DNA from: Eubacteriales Family XIII. Incertae Sedis bacterium
GTDB taxonomy: Bacteria > Bacillota > Clostridia > Peptostreptococcales > Anaerovoracaceae
NCBI GenBank assembly: GCA_031272485.1
Contig: JAISTV010000003.1
Coordinates: 1-41,212 of the forward strand
Direction of reading: 5' to 3'
DNA: 41,212 bases
The translations under genes and the position numbers were made by a program. Position 1 is the stretch's first letter, and each line of letters starts with the position of its first letter. Below, piece after piece: positions 34,357-41,212 of the stretch. The notes below the pieces were generated by a model, which was not told the DNA's origin, did no database searches, and worked only from the letters and a program-made list of their open reading frames with translations.

Positions 34357-35973
34357 TCAGTTCTCCTCTCTTGTGTACACCGTCTTCCCGGCGAGGAGCG
34401 TGCGCTCCGCCTTTAGCTCCAAAATCCGCTCCGGCTCGGCATCCACCTCCGGCGCCGTGGGATCCATATTCAGGATGGTCATGTCCGCCAGCAGGCCCGG
34501 GGCCAGCATGCCCTTTACCTTCTCGTCATACGTAAAATACGCCCCGCTCTTCGTATAGCTCTCCAACGCCTCGCGCGCCGTAACCTTTTCCGTCTCGCCG
34601 CACTGCACGCCGTTCTTGGAGCGCCGCGCTATGGCGCTGTAGATTATGTACGCCGGGTCCGGTGAGGTGACCGGGCAGTCCGAGCCTATGGCTATCTTCA
34701 CGCCGCGGCCAAGCATGGTCCGGTACGGGAACTCCTTCTCCAGTCGCGCCTGCCCGAAATTCCGCAGATGCACGTCCCCGAAGTACCACAGGAACCCCGG
34801 GTGGAAATGCGGCAGAAACCCGCCCCCCGCCACGCGCTCTATGAGCGGCTCGTAGCAGAACGAGCAGTGCTCTATCCTGTGCCGCGCGTCCGGCCGCGGA
34901 AGCCTGGCCTGCGCGTTTTCGTACGCCGTGAGGATATGGTCTATGGCCACGTCGCCTATCCCGTGAATGGCCACCTGATGCCCGCGCGCGTGCGCCGCAA
35001 AAACCATCTCGTTCAGCTCCTCCTGCTCGAAGTACAGGATGCCCGTCTTGCCATCGTGCACGTTTGGCTCGCCCATCTTGGACGTACCGGAGCTCGCCCC
35101 GCCGTCTAAAATGAGCTTTAAGCCCTGAATCCGGAACAGGTCGTCCCCCGCTGGAAACGGCAGATGCCCTTCCGTAAACTTGCGGTACTGCTTGGGCAGC
35201 ACGTAGGCCGCCACCCTAAGCGTAAGCGCTTCCTCCGCCCTCAGACGCATCCACACATCGTACTCGTCGGCGCGGTCCTCCACGAAGCACATATCCGCCG
35301 CGCTCGTAAACCCGTAGGAATTGTAGATGCGGCACATCTCCTTGGCGTACTGCACGAGCGTCTCCGTGGAAGTCTGCGGCAAAGAGGCCTTCATGGCCTT
35401 GTGGCACGCGTTCTCGCAAAGACGCCCCGTGAGCTTTCCGTCCTTCTTGACAATCTCGTCCCCTATGGGGTCGGGCGTGTTCTCGTCTATCCCAAGCTTA
35501 GCCAGCGCCAGACTGTTGGCCAGCCCCACGTGGTTGCTCGAGTGGACTATAAACACCGGATGCGCCGGTACCGCCGCGTCCAGCTCCGCCAGCGTGGGCT
35601 CGCGCTGCTCCGCGAAGAATTCCTCCTGGTAGTTCGTGGCGGAAATCCACTCGCCCGCGGGCGTCACCTTGGCCTTCTCCTCTATCCGGCGGAAGAACTC
35701 GGCCAGCGAGGTCACCCCGGTCATATCCACCTTGGGAAGGTTCTGCGCCAATGCAAGCGGGTGGCAATGGTTGTCGTTAAGCCCCGGGATAACCGTCAGG
35801 CCCGCCGCGTCTATCACCTCCGTATCCGGCGAGAGAACCGTCTCGAAATCCGCATAGGACCCCACCCCGAGTATGCGTCCTCCGAGAACGGCTATGCTTT
35901 CTCCCACTGGATTCGTATCATCGAACGTAATCACGTTCGCGTTCTTTACTATTAAATCCGCCTTTATGCCCAT
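34357..35973 (-). CDS. YtcJ-like amidohydrolase (amidohydrolase family 3)
   Basis: A 538-residue TIM-barrel metal-dependent hydrolase. The HxH metal motif is His69/His71 in GLNDNHCHPL, with later ligands in VAIHGIGDVAIDH, RHRIEHCSF and AIGSDCPVTSPDP. A small N-terminal beta domain (DLIVKNANVITFDD) is shared with imidazolonepropionase-like and N-substituted formamide deformylase (YtcJ) enzymes. It should hydrolyse a C-N bond; substrate unknown. The start is placed at MGIKADLIVK, where GGAGGT precedes the ATG. It is 10 nt after dctM and adjoins the M20 gene, so transport and two hydrolytic steps appear linked. Confidence 0.88.
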   Translation of the reverse strand: MGIKADLIVKNANVITFDDTNPVGESIAVLGGRILGVGSYADFETVLSPDTEVIDAAGLTVIPGLNDNHCHPLALAQNLPKVDMTGVTSLAEFFRRIEEKAKVTPAGEWISATNYQEEFFAEQREPTLAELDAAVPAHPVFIVHSSNHVGLANSLALAKLGIDENTPDPIGDEIVKKDGKLTGRLCENACHKAMKASLPQTSTETLVQYAKEMCRIYNSYGFTSAADMCFVEDRADEYDVWMRLRAEEALTLRVAAYVLPKQYRKFTEGHLPFPAGDDLFRIQGLKLILDGGASSGTSKMGEPNVHDGKTGILYFEQEELNEMVFAAHARGHQVAIHGIGDVAIDHILTAYENAQARLPRPDARHRIEHCSFCYEPLIERVAGGGFLPHFHPGFLWYFGDVHLRNFGQARLEKEFPYRTMLGRGVKIAIGSDCPVTSPDPAYIIYSAIARRSKNGVQCGETEKVTAREALESYTKSGAYFTYDEKVKGMLAPGLLADMTILNMDPTAPEVDAEPERILELKAERTLLAGKTVYTREEN

Positions 35974-35983
35974 GGCGTACCTC

Positions 35984-37288
35984 CTACCTGGCAGCCCGCA
36001 TAAGCTGAACGAGCCCCATGCTGATCTGCGGCACAAACATAATGAGCAGCAGCGCCACAAACATGGCGATGAGGAACGGCAGGGCCGACTTGGCTATGCG
36101 CTCCACCCGCTCTCCGGTTATGGCGGATGCAATGAAAAGGTTGGCGCCGTATGGCGGTGTGACAAACCCTATGGCCAGCGCCACCGTCATGGCTATCCCG
36201 AAGTGCACCGGATCCATGCCGTAGCTCTGCACGATGGGCAGGAACACCGGCGTCATAATCAGGCATGAGCTTATGTTGTCTATGAAGCAGCCGAGTATGA
36301 GCAGCACGCCCAGGATTATGAGGAACATGACCACCTGGCTGCTGAACGTGTCCAGCATGAAGGTGCTTATGGTCCGCGGCAGCTGTTTCATGGCCAGGTA
36401 CGCGGAGAACGCCATGGAAAAACCAAGCGCAAGCCCCGTAAGGCCGTTCAAGTCTGCCGTGGACCGCAGCGATTGGAGGATTATCTTGAAGGTAAGCTCC
36501 TTGTAGACGAACTTGCCTATGATAAACGAATAGACGATGGCCACCACCGAGGCTTCCGTAGGCGTAAACACGCCCGCGTAGATGCCGCCGAGGATAATCA
36601 GCGGCGCCAGCAGCGCCCAGATGGTGTCGAGGAAGACCTTGAAACAGCCCTGATGCTTCTCGCCCTCCTCCAGCGGCGCCGCCACCTTGCCGTAGCCGCG
36701 CTTCTTGGAAATGACGAAGCACACGATCATGAGGAAGAGCCCTATCAGGATGCCCGGGATTATGCCCGCTATGAAAAGGTCGCCTATGGACACGCTGGCC
36801 ACCACCCCGTAGATGACGAAGGGGATGCTCGGCGGAATGATTACGCCTATGGTGCCCGCGCAGGCCGTGAGCCCCGTGGAGAACCCCTTGTCGTAGCCGC
36901 GCTTTTCCATCTCCGGAATCATCATGGAGCCTATGGCCGAGACCGTGGCAGGACCCGAACCGGAGAGCGCCGCGAAGAACATACACGCGGCCGTGGTGAC
37001 TATCCCCAGGCCGCCCGTAATCCGGCCCAGGACCACGTCAGCCAGTCTGACGATCCGCCTTGCTATTCCGCCCAGAGCCATTAAATTGCCGGCGAGCATA
37101 AAGAACGGAATGGCCATGAGGGCGAACGAGTTCAGGCCTGAGAAGACGTTTTGCGAAATCATGGACGTGGGGATGGTCGTGGTGGTCACGAGCGTTACGA
37201 GCGTCGAGATGCCGAGTGAAACGCCTATGGGCACCGAGAGGCTGGCGAGCAGGAAGAGGATGGCCAGAAGCAGATAGAAACTGGACAA
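35984..37288 (-). CDS. dctM: TRAP transporter large permease subunit
   Basis: A 434-residue membrane protein with about 12 helices (LAILFLLASLSVPIGVSLG at the start). DctM forms the sodium-coupled translocation channel of TRAP transporters. Family motifs: AMLIP/AIPFFMLAGNLMA-type segments, GSGPATVSAIGSMMIPEM and GVIIPPSIPFVIYGVVAS. The start codon is TTG, directly after the dctQ stop and 6 nt after GGGGGTGA. The frame continues to 10 nt before the amidohydrolase start. Confidence 0.93.
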   Translation of the reverse strand: MSSFYLLLAILFLLASLSVPIGVSLGISTLVTLVTTTTIPTSMISQNVFSGLNSFALMAIPFFMLAGNLMALGGIARRIVRLADVVLGRITGGLGIVTTAACMFFAALSGSGPATVSAIGSMMIPEMEKRGYDKGFSTGLTACAGTIGVIIPPSIPFVIYGVVASVSIGDLFIAGIIPGILIGLFLMIVCFVISKKRGYGKVAAPLEEGEKHQGCFKVFLDTIWALLAPLIILGGIYAGVFTPTEASVVAIVYSFIIGKFVYKELTFKIILQSLRSTADLNGLTGLALGFSMAFSAYLAMKQLPRTISTFMLDTFSSQVVMFLIILGVLLILGCFIDNISSCLIMTPVFLPIVQSYGMDPVHFGIAMTVALAIGFVTPPYGANLFIASAITGERVERIAKSALPFLIAMFVALLLIMFVPQISMGLVQLMRAAR

Positions 37289-37825
37289 TTACATCACCCC
37301 CTGTTCAAACGCCGCCGTGGAGACCGGTTCTTCTACAAGCGCCGTCTCACCGCCGTCCGCGGGCTTTCTCCAGAGGTTTACGAAGTTCTGTATGAGGCGC
37401 AGTTCCGTGAGCGTGGCGCCCACCGGGATGGCCAGATAGCAGTAGAACATGGGCAGCCCCATGGCCGGGGACACCTGGTGGTAGCCGCGAATCATGACGG
37501 CGGTCTGCCACCCTTTATATATAACAAAGATAAAGAAGCTGAACCAGATCACTATGACGAGCGACTCAAGGATTTTCCGCCCGAGCGGCCCCTTGATGAG
37601 GTTTTCTATGAGTTTGATCCGGATGTGACTTTGATTTCTTGCTGCGTAAGAGATGCCTATCCAAAGCTGCCACACGAAGATGTAACGGGCCAGTTCCTCT
37701 GACCAGCTGAGCGAGTTGTGGAATATGTACCGCATAATGACCTGGGAAAAGACCAGGAGCACGGAAAACACGAAGGATGGCAAGAGAATTATCTCTTCGA
37801 AGTGATGTACGAATTTTTTGAGCAT
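37289..37825 (-). CDS. dctQ: TRAP transporter small permease subunit
   Basis: A 178-residue membrane protein with four helices. The signature SWSEELARYIFVWQLWIGISYAARNQSHIRI is characteristic of DctQ. It pairs with the large permease. The C-terminal 25 residues are an acidic tail (GGETALVEEPVS). The ribosome-binding site is GAGGAAGG. It lies 95 nt after dctP, with a strong hairpin in that gap. Confidence 0.93.
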   Translation of the reverse strand: MLKKFVHHFEEIILLPSFVFSVLLVFSQVIMRYIFHNSLSWSEELARYIFVWQLWIGISYAARNQSHIRIKLIENLIKGPLGRKILESLVIVIWFSFFIFVIYKGWQTAVMIRGYHQVSPAMGLPMFYCYLAIPVGATLTELRLIQNFVNLWRKPADGGETALVEEPVSTAAFEQGVM

Positions 37826-37849
37826 GAACCTTCCTCTTTCAATCGGATG

Positions 37850-37878
37850 GGGGCGCCTCCGCGTCCGAAAGGCGCCCC
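37850..37878 (-). promoter_or_regulatory. Intercistronic hairpin between dctP and dctQ
   Basis: GGGGCGCC and GGCGCCCC form a perfect 8-bp GC-rich stem around a 13-nt loop. No T-run follows on the minus strand. In binding-protein transporter operons such hairpins often protect the upstream message, keeping the binding protein in excess over the permease; here that role is inferred from position. Confidence 0.55.
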
Positions 37879-37920
37879 GAGGTGTGTGTTTGGGAAATGC
37901 TGATTTAATGCTCTACCCCG

Positions 37921-38973
37921 TTATTTCGCGTATTTAGTGCTGACCTCGCGAGCCAAAGCCATGAGTTCCTCGCCGTAAGTGGCCTCCATCTCGGTCCAGA
38001 CGGCCTGGCATGCTTCCTTGAACTCCGCCTTGGCTTCGTCGGAGAGATAGTTGACCTGTACGCCGTACTCTTCCATCAGCGCGATGTACTCGGATTCCAT
38101 TTCACGGTTCTTGGCGCGCTGCAGATCGCGGTACTCCTCGAACACTTCCGTGATGACGGCCTGATCCTCTTCGGAGAGGGACTGCCACCAGGCCTCGGAA
38201 ACCACGTTCGCGGATGCCGCATACTGCTGCTCGGAAACCGTATAGTAAGGCTGTACTTCATAGACCTTGGACGTGTAGGTGAGGCCGGGGCCGTTGTCCT
38301 GACCGTCTACCGTGCCGTTCTGCAGAGCGGTGTAAAGCTCGGAGAACGCTATGGGCGTGGGGTTCGTGCCGAGTGCCTTCCAGGTGGAGAGGTACACGGG
38401 GGACTCCATGACGCGGATTTTCATGCCGGAGAGGTCTGCCAGAGACGTGATGGGCTTCTTGCTGTTGGATATGTTGCGGTAGCCGTTCTCCACATAGACG
38501 ATTACGCGCATGCCCTGCTCGGGGAGGTTCTCCGCGAGCTTGGCGCCCCATTCGCCGTCGAGTGCAGCGTCTGCTATTTCTGCGTTTTCATAGAGGAACG
38601 GCAGGTCGGAAATACCGAACGTTGCGTCAAAGTTCGTGAGAACCGAAAGCGGACCGCAGCTGCACTCGAGGGTGCCCAGCTGGAGCGCTTCATACAGTTC
38701 CCGGTCGCCGCCCAGCACGCTGTTGTTGTAGATTTCCACGTCTATGCGGCCGTTGCTGCGTTTCTCAATTTCAGGCTCAATGAATTCCAGGAGCAGCGAA
38801 CCGGCTACGGAATCATCCGACACCGTGCTGCCTATCTTCATGACGATTACTTCGTCGGAAGACGCATCGCTGTCCGACCCCGAATCGCTGTCATCCTTAC
38901 ACGCGGAAAGCGCAAAGGTGAGCGTAAACAGGACCATAACAGCCATAAACACCGATAAAAACTTCTTCTTCAT
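37921..38973 (-). CDS. dctP: TRAP transporter solute-binding lipoprotein
   Basis: A 350-residue extracytoplasmic solute receptor. The signal peptide ends in the lipobox ALSAC with Cys25, so it is anchored by lipid to the outer face of the membrane; an Asp/Ser linker follows. DctP-family motifs: VEIYNNSVLGGDRELYEALQLGTLE, MRVIVYVENGYRNISNSKKPI and the region with LSGMKIRVMESPVYL, which includes the arginine that usually binds the substrate carboxylate (KIRV). The ligand is thus probably a carboxylic acid. The ribosome-binding site is GGAGG. The leader is very AT-rich with several -10-like boxes, but no clear -35. Confidence 0.93.
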   Translation of the reverse strand: MKKKFLSVFMAVMVLFTLTFALSACKDDSDSGSDSDASSDEVIVMKIGSTVSDDSVAGSLLLEFIEPEIEKRSNGRIDVEIYNNSVLGGDRELYEALQLGTLECSCGPLSVLTNFDATFGISDLPFLYENAEIADAALDGEWGAKLAENLPEQGMRVIVYVENGYRNISNSKKPITSLADLSGMKIRVMESPVYLSTWKALGTNPTPIAFSELYTALQNGTVDGQDNGPGLTYTSKVYEVQPYYTVSEQQYAASANVVSEAWWQSLSEEDQAVITEVFEEYRDLQRAKNREMESEYIALMEEYGVQVNYLSDEAKAEFKEACQAVWTEMEATYGEELMALAREVSTKYAK

Positions 38974-39060
38974 TTTCTACCTCCATAATAAAATATAAAA
39001 CTCCTCAATATAAACAATAACGAATAAGACGCTATACCTTTTCAGTTCTAATATGCCGCC

Positions 39061-39082
39061 CGTCATCCTCGGCCTTGTCCGC
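39061..39082 (-). repeat. Truncated palindromic repeat next to copy C
   Basis: On the minus strand this reads GGACAAGGCCGAGGATGACG, the loop and right arm of a copy-D-type palindrome; the left arm is missing. It abuts copy C. Confidence 0.5.
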
Positions 39083-39084
39083 AA

Positions 39085-39115
39085 CGTCATTGCCGGACTT
39101 GTTCCGGCAATCCAG
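39085..39115 (-). repeat. Palindromic repeat, copy C
   Basis: On the minus strand the arms TTGCCGGA and TCCGGCAA flank the loop ACAAG, framed by CTGGA and TGACG. It is nearly identical to copy B at 14606 and lies between dctP and the small Cys-rich gene. Confidence 0.72.
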
Positions 39116-39120
39116 CACCG

Positions 39121-39441
39121 TTACTCCTGCTCCTTTTGTTTCTCCGCAATAAACTCCGTAATACTATGCTCGCTAAGCTGCGACACCTCGTAAAGTTTTC
39201 TGTTCACGATCGGGTGCATGCAGATAGGCAGATGATCCAGGTGCGCCCGGTGCAGCACCACGCACTCCTCGCAATTGTTGTGGTACCGGCAAGGCGCCGT
39301 ACAAGGACAATGATCCTTCCCGTCATACTCCTCATGGTACTGAACAATAAACTCATGCTGAATCCGCCGCCCCTCCGGCTTATCCCCCCGCCGGAAAGCC
39401 TCCACAGCCGCCAGCACAATCTCATTATCCTGAATTTTCAT
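39121..39441 (-). CDS. Small Cys/His-rich protein, probable metal binder
   Basis: A 106-residue protein. The start at MKIQDNEIVL is preferred because AAGGAG lies 7 nt upstream; a GTG eight codons earlier has no such site and falls next to the repeat. The centre holds six cysteines and several histidines in order: HCPCTAPCRYHNNCEECVVLHRAH, then a further Cys in LPICMHP, a pattern that suggests a zinc or Fe-S site. It resembles short Cys-rich proteins (DUF6485-like) from anaerobic Bacillota, but I do not recognise a function. The rest is charged and helical. Its own consensus promoter gives a leader of about 170 nt that contains repeat copy D. Confidence 0.7.
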   Translation of the reverse strand: MKIQDNEIVLAAVEAFRRGDKPEGRRIQHEFIVQYHEEYDGKDHCPCTAPCRYHNNCEECVVLHRAHLDHLPICMHPIVNRKLYEVSQLSEHSITEFIAEKQKEQE

Positions 39442-39467
39442 AGGTATTCTCCTTGAATAATCCACCC

Positions 39468-39496
39468 GTCACCCTCGGGCTTGTCCCGAGGATGAC
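39468..39496 (-). repeat. Palindromic repeat, copy D
   Basis: On the minus strand GTCATCCTCGGG and CCCGAGGGTGAC pair over 12 positions (one G-U) around the loop ACAAG. Arm sequence differs from copies A-C, but loop and TGACGG edge are shared. It lies in the leader of the Cys-rich gene. Confidence 0.7.
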
Positions 39497-39619
39497 AAGG
39501 TAAAGAAGTATGTTTTCTACGTCTGAATAATCTGATAATAAACCCGTCTCTCTAAAACACCCTGAAATTCCGTCATTTCTAAGCAGAAAAAAATTTGTGA
39601 ACCGTGTAACGATGTATTA

Positions 39620-39647
39620 AATATACCGCAAAAAATTTCACTGTCAA
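39620..39647 (-). promoter_or_regulatory. Promoter of the small Cys-rich gene
   Basis: On the minus strand a perfect TTGACA and TATATT are separated by 16 nt. The leader to the ATG is about 170 nt and non-coding. The AT-rich DNA at 39560-39710 shows nothing else. Confidence 0.65.
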
Positions 39648-39718
39648 GTATTTTTGCGAATAAAAATGAAAATATATCGAACAACCGCAACCAAAATGTT
39701 CACGCACCTCCCGTTAAT

Positions 39719-39761
39719 GGACAAAAAAGCCGTTAATGTATCATTAACGGCTTTTTTGTCC
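39719..39761. terminator. Bidirectional terminator: perfect 20-bp palindrome
   Basis: Two perfect 20-nt arms flank a 3-nt TAT loop. Each arm carries six A/T next to GCCGTTAATG, so the RNA hairpin ends in a U-run in both directions. It lies 69 nt after the sortase stop and would end the pilin-sortase transcript. An additional CCGTTAATGG half-copy abuts it at 39711-39720. Confidence 0.88.
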
Positions 39762-39829
39762 CAGTTAACTATCGACGACCACACGCCAGAAACAGCGCCG
39801 CAACCCAGCGCCGTCCGAACCCAAGCGCG

Positions 39830-40723
39830 CTAGCCCTCCTCGGAGTCCTCATCCCCATGACGTCTCCGCCAAACAATGAACACCAAAAGTACGCACCCAA
39901 ACGCCGCCACCCCGCAAATCCCGGCGCTGGTAACCTCCTGCACCCCGGTCTGCCTCCAGAATGCCTTGGTAAACAGCGCCTTAACGCCCTTCTTCGCGCT
40001 GCCTGCGCTATCTTCCTCCGCCGACGCGGTCTCCTCCACCCGTTCACCTCTTACCAGCAGGCGGTGGGAGTTTACCCCGTAGGGCGTGCACGTAACCAGC
40101 GTGCACAGGTCCTTCCCCGGCACGCGCGAAAGATACCCCGTCTCGCTGGGCAGCACCACGTGGATTTCCGTAACCCTATAAGTAAGCGTCCGGCCCAGCA
40201 CGTGCAGGGAGAACTCGTCGCCATTCTCCAGCTTGGTCAGGTCCGTAAACAGCCTGGCGTTCACAAACCCCGTATGCCCCGTAAGCACCGTGTGGCAGCC
40301 CGCGCCGCCTACCGGCATGGACGAGCCCTCCAGATGCCCCGCGCCGTTCTTGAGAACCAGTGCCGATGTGCCGTGCCGAATGGGGAGGTTTAGGTTAATC
40401 TTCGGTATACTCAGCGTGCCCATGACATCGTCCAAGGCAAGCACGCTGAAATAATCCTCCGGCATGGCATAGCCCACTTCGTTCGTAAACGGGTCATGCA
40501 CCGGCTCTCCGGAAAGGCGCGCGTTATAGGCTTCCGCCTGTGTCCACGCCGCCGCGATCTCCTCGTCCGAGAACTCGCTCACCGCGTCGGCATAGGCCTG
40601 CATGGCATACGAGGCGTGAATCTCCGACAGGAAGTTCGCCACGTGGGGGTAGGAGAAGAGCCCCACCCCCAGTACAGCCACTATGATAACCAACAGATTT
40701 CGTATGGACTTACGCTTCCGCAT
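39830..40723 (-). CDS. Class C sortase (pilus-assembly sortase)
   Basis: A 297-residue membrane transpeptidase that joins LPXTG pilins into a covalent pilus. TM at about 8-24 and again at about 264-284 give the two-anchor topology of class C enzymes. Catalytic residues: His150 (LTGHTGF), Cys212 (TLVTCTPYG) and Arg221 (NSHRLLVRG). The lid motif DPF at 77-79 (VHDPFTNE), which covers the active site in class C sortases, is present. The start lies inside the end of the pilin gene (14-nt overlap), so translation is coupled; GAGGAG sits unusually close to the ATG. Confidence 0.93.
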   Translation of the reverse strand: MRKRKSIRNLLVIIVAVLGVGLFSYPHVANFLSEIHASYAMQAYADAVSEFSDEEIAAAWTQAEAYNARLSGEPVHDPFTNEVGYAMPEDYFSVLALDDVMGTLSIPKINLNLPIRHGTSALVLKNGAGHLEGSSMPVGGAGCHTVLTGHTGFVNARLFTDLTKLENGDEFSLHVLGRTLTYRVTEIHVVLPSETGYLSRVPGKDLCTLVTCTPYGVNSHRLLVRGERVEETASAEEDSAGSAKKGVKALFTKAFWRQTGVQEVTSAGICGVAAFGCVLLVFIVWRRRHGDEDSEEG

Positions 40724-41212
40724 TCTCCTCTTTGTCCTTCTTCCTGCAAATCACAAAGATCAGCACAGCCAACCCCATGAGCACAGCGCCGCCCACGGTA
40801 AACACCACGGTACCCATACCACCCGTCTTGGGCAGCTCGAAACCGGTGTTGTTCATTATTTCGGCCTTCATGGAGTAGTTGTTATTCTTATTAGCCTTCT
40901 GTGCACCGCTCACAAAAGTAACCGCTACCGGTTCGCTCAGCAGGTTGTAGCCATCCGGCGCTTTGATTTCCACAAGGTAATAGGTGTTGCCACTCACGTC
41001 TTCTCCATCACTATCCTTCAGACCATCGGCAATGCCTTCGAATTTAGCTACGCCATCACTGTTTGTGGTTTCTTCCCACATCTCATCGTCGTCCGGACCA
41101 TATCCTTGATAAATCTCGCCGTACTCATCCTTCTGCAGGAAAATACCCTCTTTTGCATTATCTACAGAAGTAGCAATACGGAACTTGGCACCGGACAGCT
41201 TGGTGTTTTTAT
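40710..41212 (-). CDS. LPXTG pilin or adhesin, SpaA/Cna-B type, C-terminal part
   Basis: The frame is open to the right edge, so only the last 167 residues are seen. The visible part is one prealbumin-like (SpaA/Cna-B) domain: KLSGAKFRIAT, then DGVAKFEGIADGL, TYYLVEIKAPDGYNLL and PVAVTF. These domains usually form an internal Lys-Asn isopeptide bond with a catalytic Glu, here probably the Glu in LVEIKAP. The end is a cell-wall sorting signal: LPKTGG, a hydrophobic helix (VVFTVGGAVLMGLAVLIFVI) and a basic tail (CRKKDKE). The sortase encoded next likely processes it. Base composition is more AT-rich and even than in the central genes. Confidence 0.9.
   Translation of the reverse strand, partial: KNTKLSGAKFRIATSVDNAKEGIFLQKDEYGEIYQGYGPDDDEMWEETTNSDGVAKFEGIADGLKDSDGEDVSGNTYYLVEIKAPDGYNLLSEPVAVTFVSGAQKANKNNNYSMKAEIMNNTGFELPKTGGMGTVVFTVGGAVLMGLAVLIFVICRKKDKEENAEA

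Noticed and set aside
1-41212. CRISPR arrays, tRNA or rRNA genes, transposases, prophage
   Set aside because: No regularly spaced repeats, no tRNA T-loop signatures in a cloverleaf setting and no integrase or transposase motifs were seen on reading both strands.

Overview
The window comes from a moderately GC-rich anaerobe, most likely a Gram-positive Bacillota of the class Clostridia. The pointers are a class C sortase next to an LPXTG pilin, a YnzC/DUF896 protein, a NifS-NifU pair, a rubredoxin-fused flavoprotein, CoA-acylating aldehyde metabolism and an oxygen-sensitive 2-hydroxyacyl-CoA dehydratase with its ATP-dependent activator. No rRNA, tRNA, CRISPR array, transposase or phage gene was seen.

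Layout. (1) 1-722: start of a secreted surface protein that leaves the left edge. (2) 723-1305: a non-coding gap with the surface-protein promoter, one copy of a small palindromic repeat and a possible structured RNA. (3) 1.3-4.8 kb: a CoA-acylating aldehyde dehydrogenase below a LuxR-type regulator, divergent from a ferredoxin-tailed aldo/keto reductase. (4) 4.8-7.7 kb: nifU, nifS, a DUF896 gene and comEA, all on the minus strand. (5) 7.7-13.6 kb: minus-strand operon hrb-like flavorubredoxin, metallo-beta-lactamase, lepA, hemW, glpK. (6) rpsT, divergent, with an unusually long charged tail. (7) 14.7-23.2 kb: chemoreceptor, uridine phosphorylase, transketolase, chemoreceptor on the minus strand, divergent from xylA and a PHP phosphoesterase; this looks like a pentose/nucleoside block. 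(8) 23.2-39.0 kb: fifteen collinear minus-strand genes, beginning with a TRAP transporter (dctPQM) and two hydrolases, then a cupin regulator, a 2-hydroxyacyl-CoA dehydratase system (activator plus two subunits), a class I CoA-transferase, a cation efflux protein, an Fe-S aldo/keto reductase, and a CaiB-family enzyme between two related membrane-anchored proteins. (9) 39.1-41.2 kb: a small Cys-rich protein, a strong palindromic terminator, and a sortase/pilin pair leaving the right edge.

How the parts may work together. Block 8 reads as one catabolic locus: uptake of a carboxylated substrate, hydrolysis of an amide or N-acyl bond, CoA activation, radical dehydration of a 2-hydroxyacyl-CoA and acyl-CoA handling. 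The substrate cannot be told from sequence. It is the best candidate here for an undescribed pathway. Blocks 1 and 9 are cell-surface functions. The same small palindrome, with arms that covary between copies, sits in four intergenic places at 1.26, 14.6, 39.1 and 39.5 kb.

Start sites were chosen from ribosome-binding sites and spacing. Promoters are hand-read matches to the sigma-A consensus. Family names rest on motifs recognised by eye; no database search was run.
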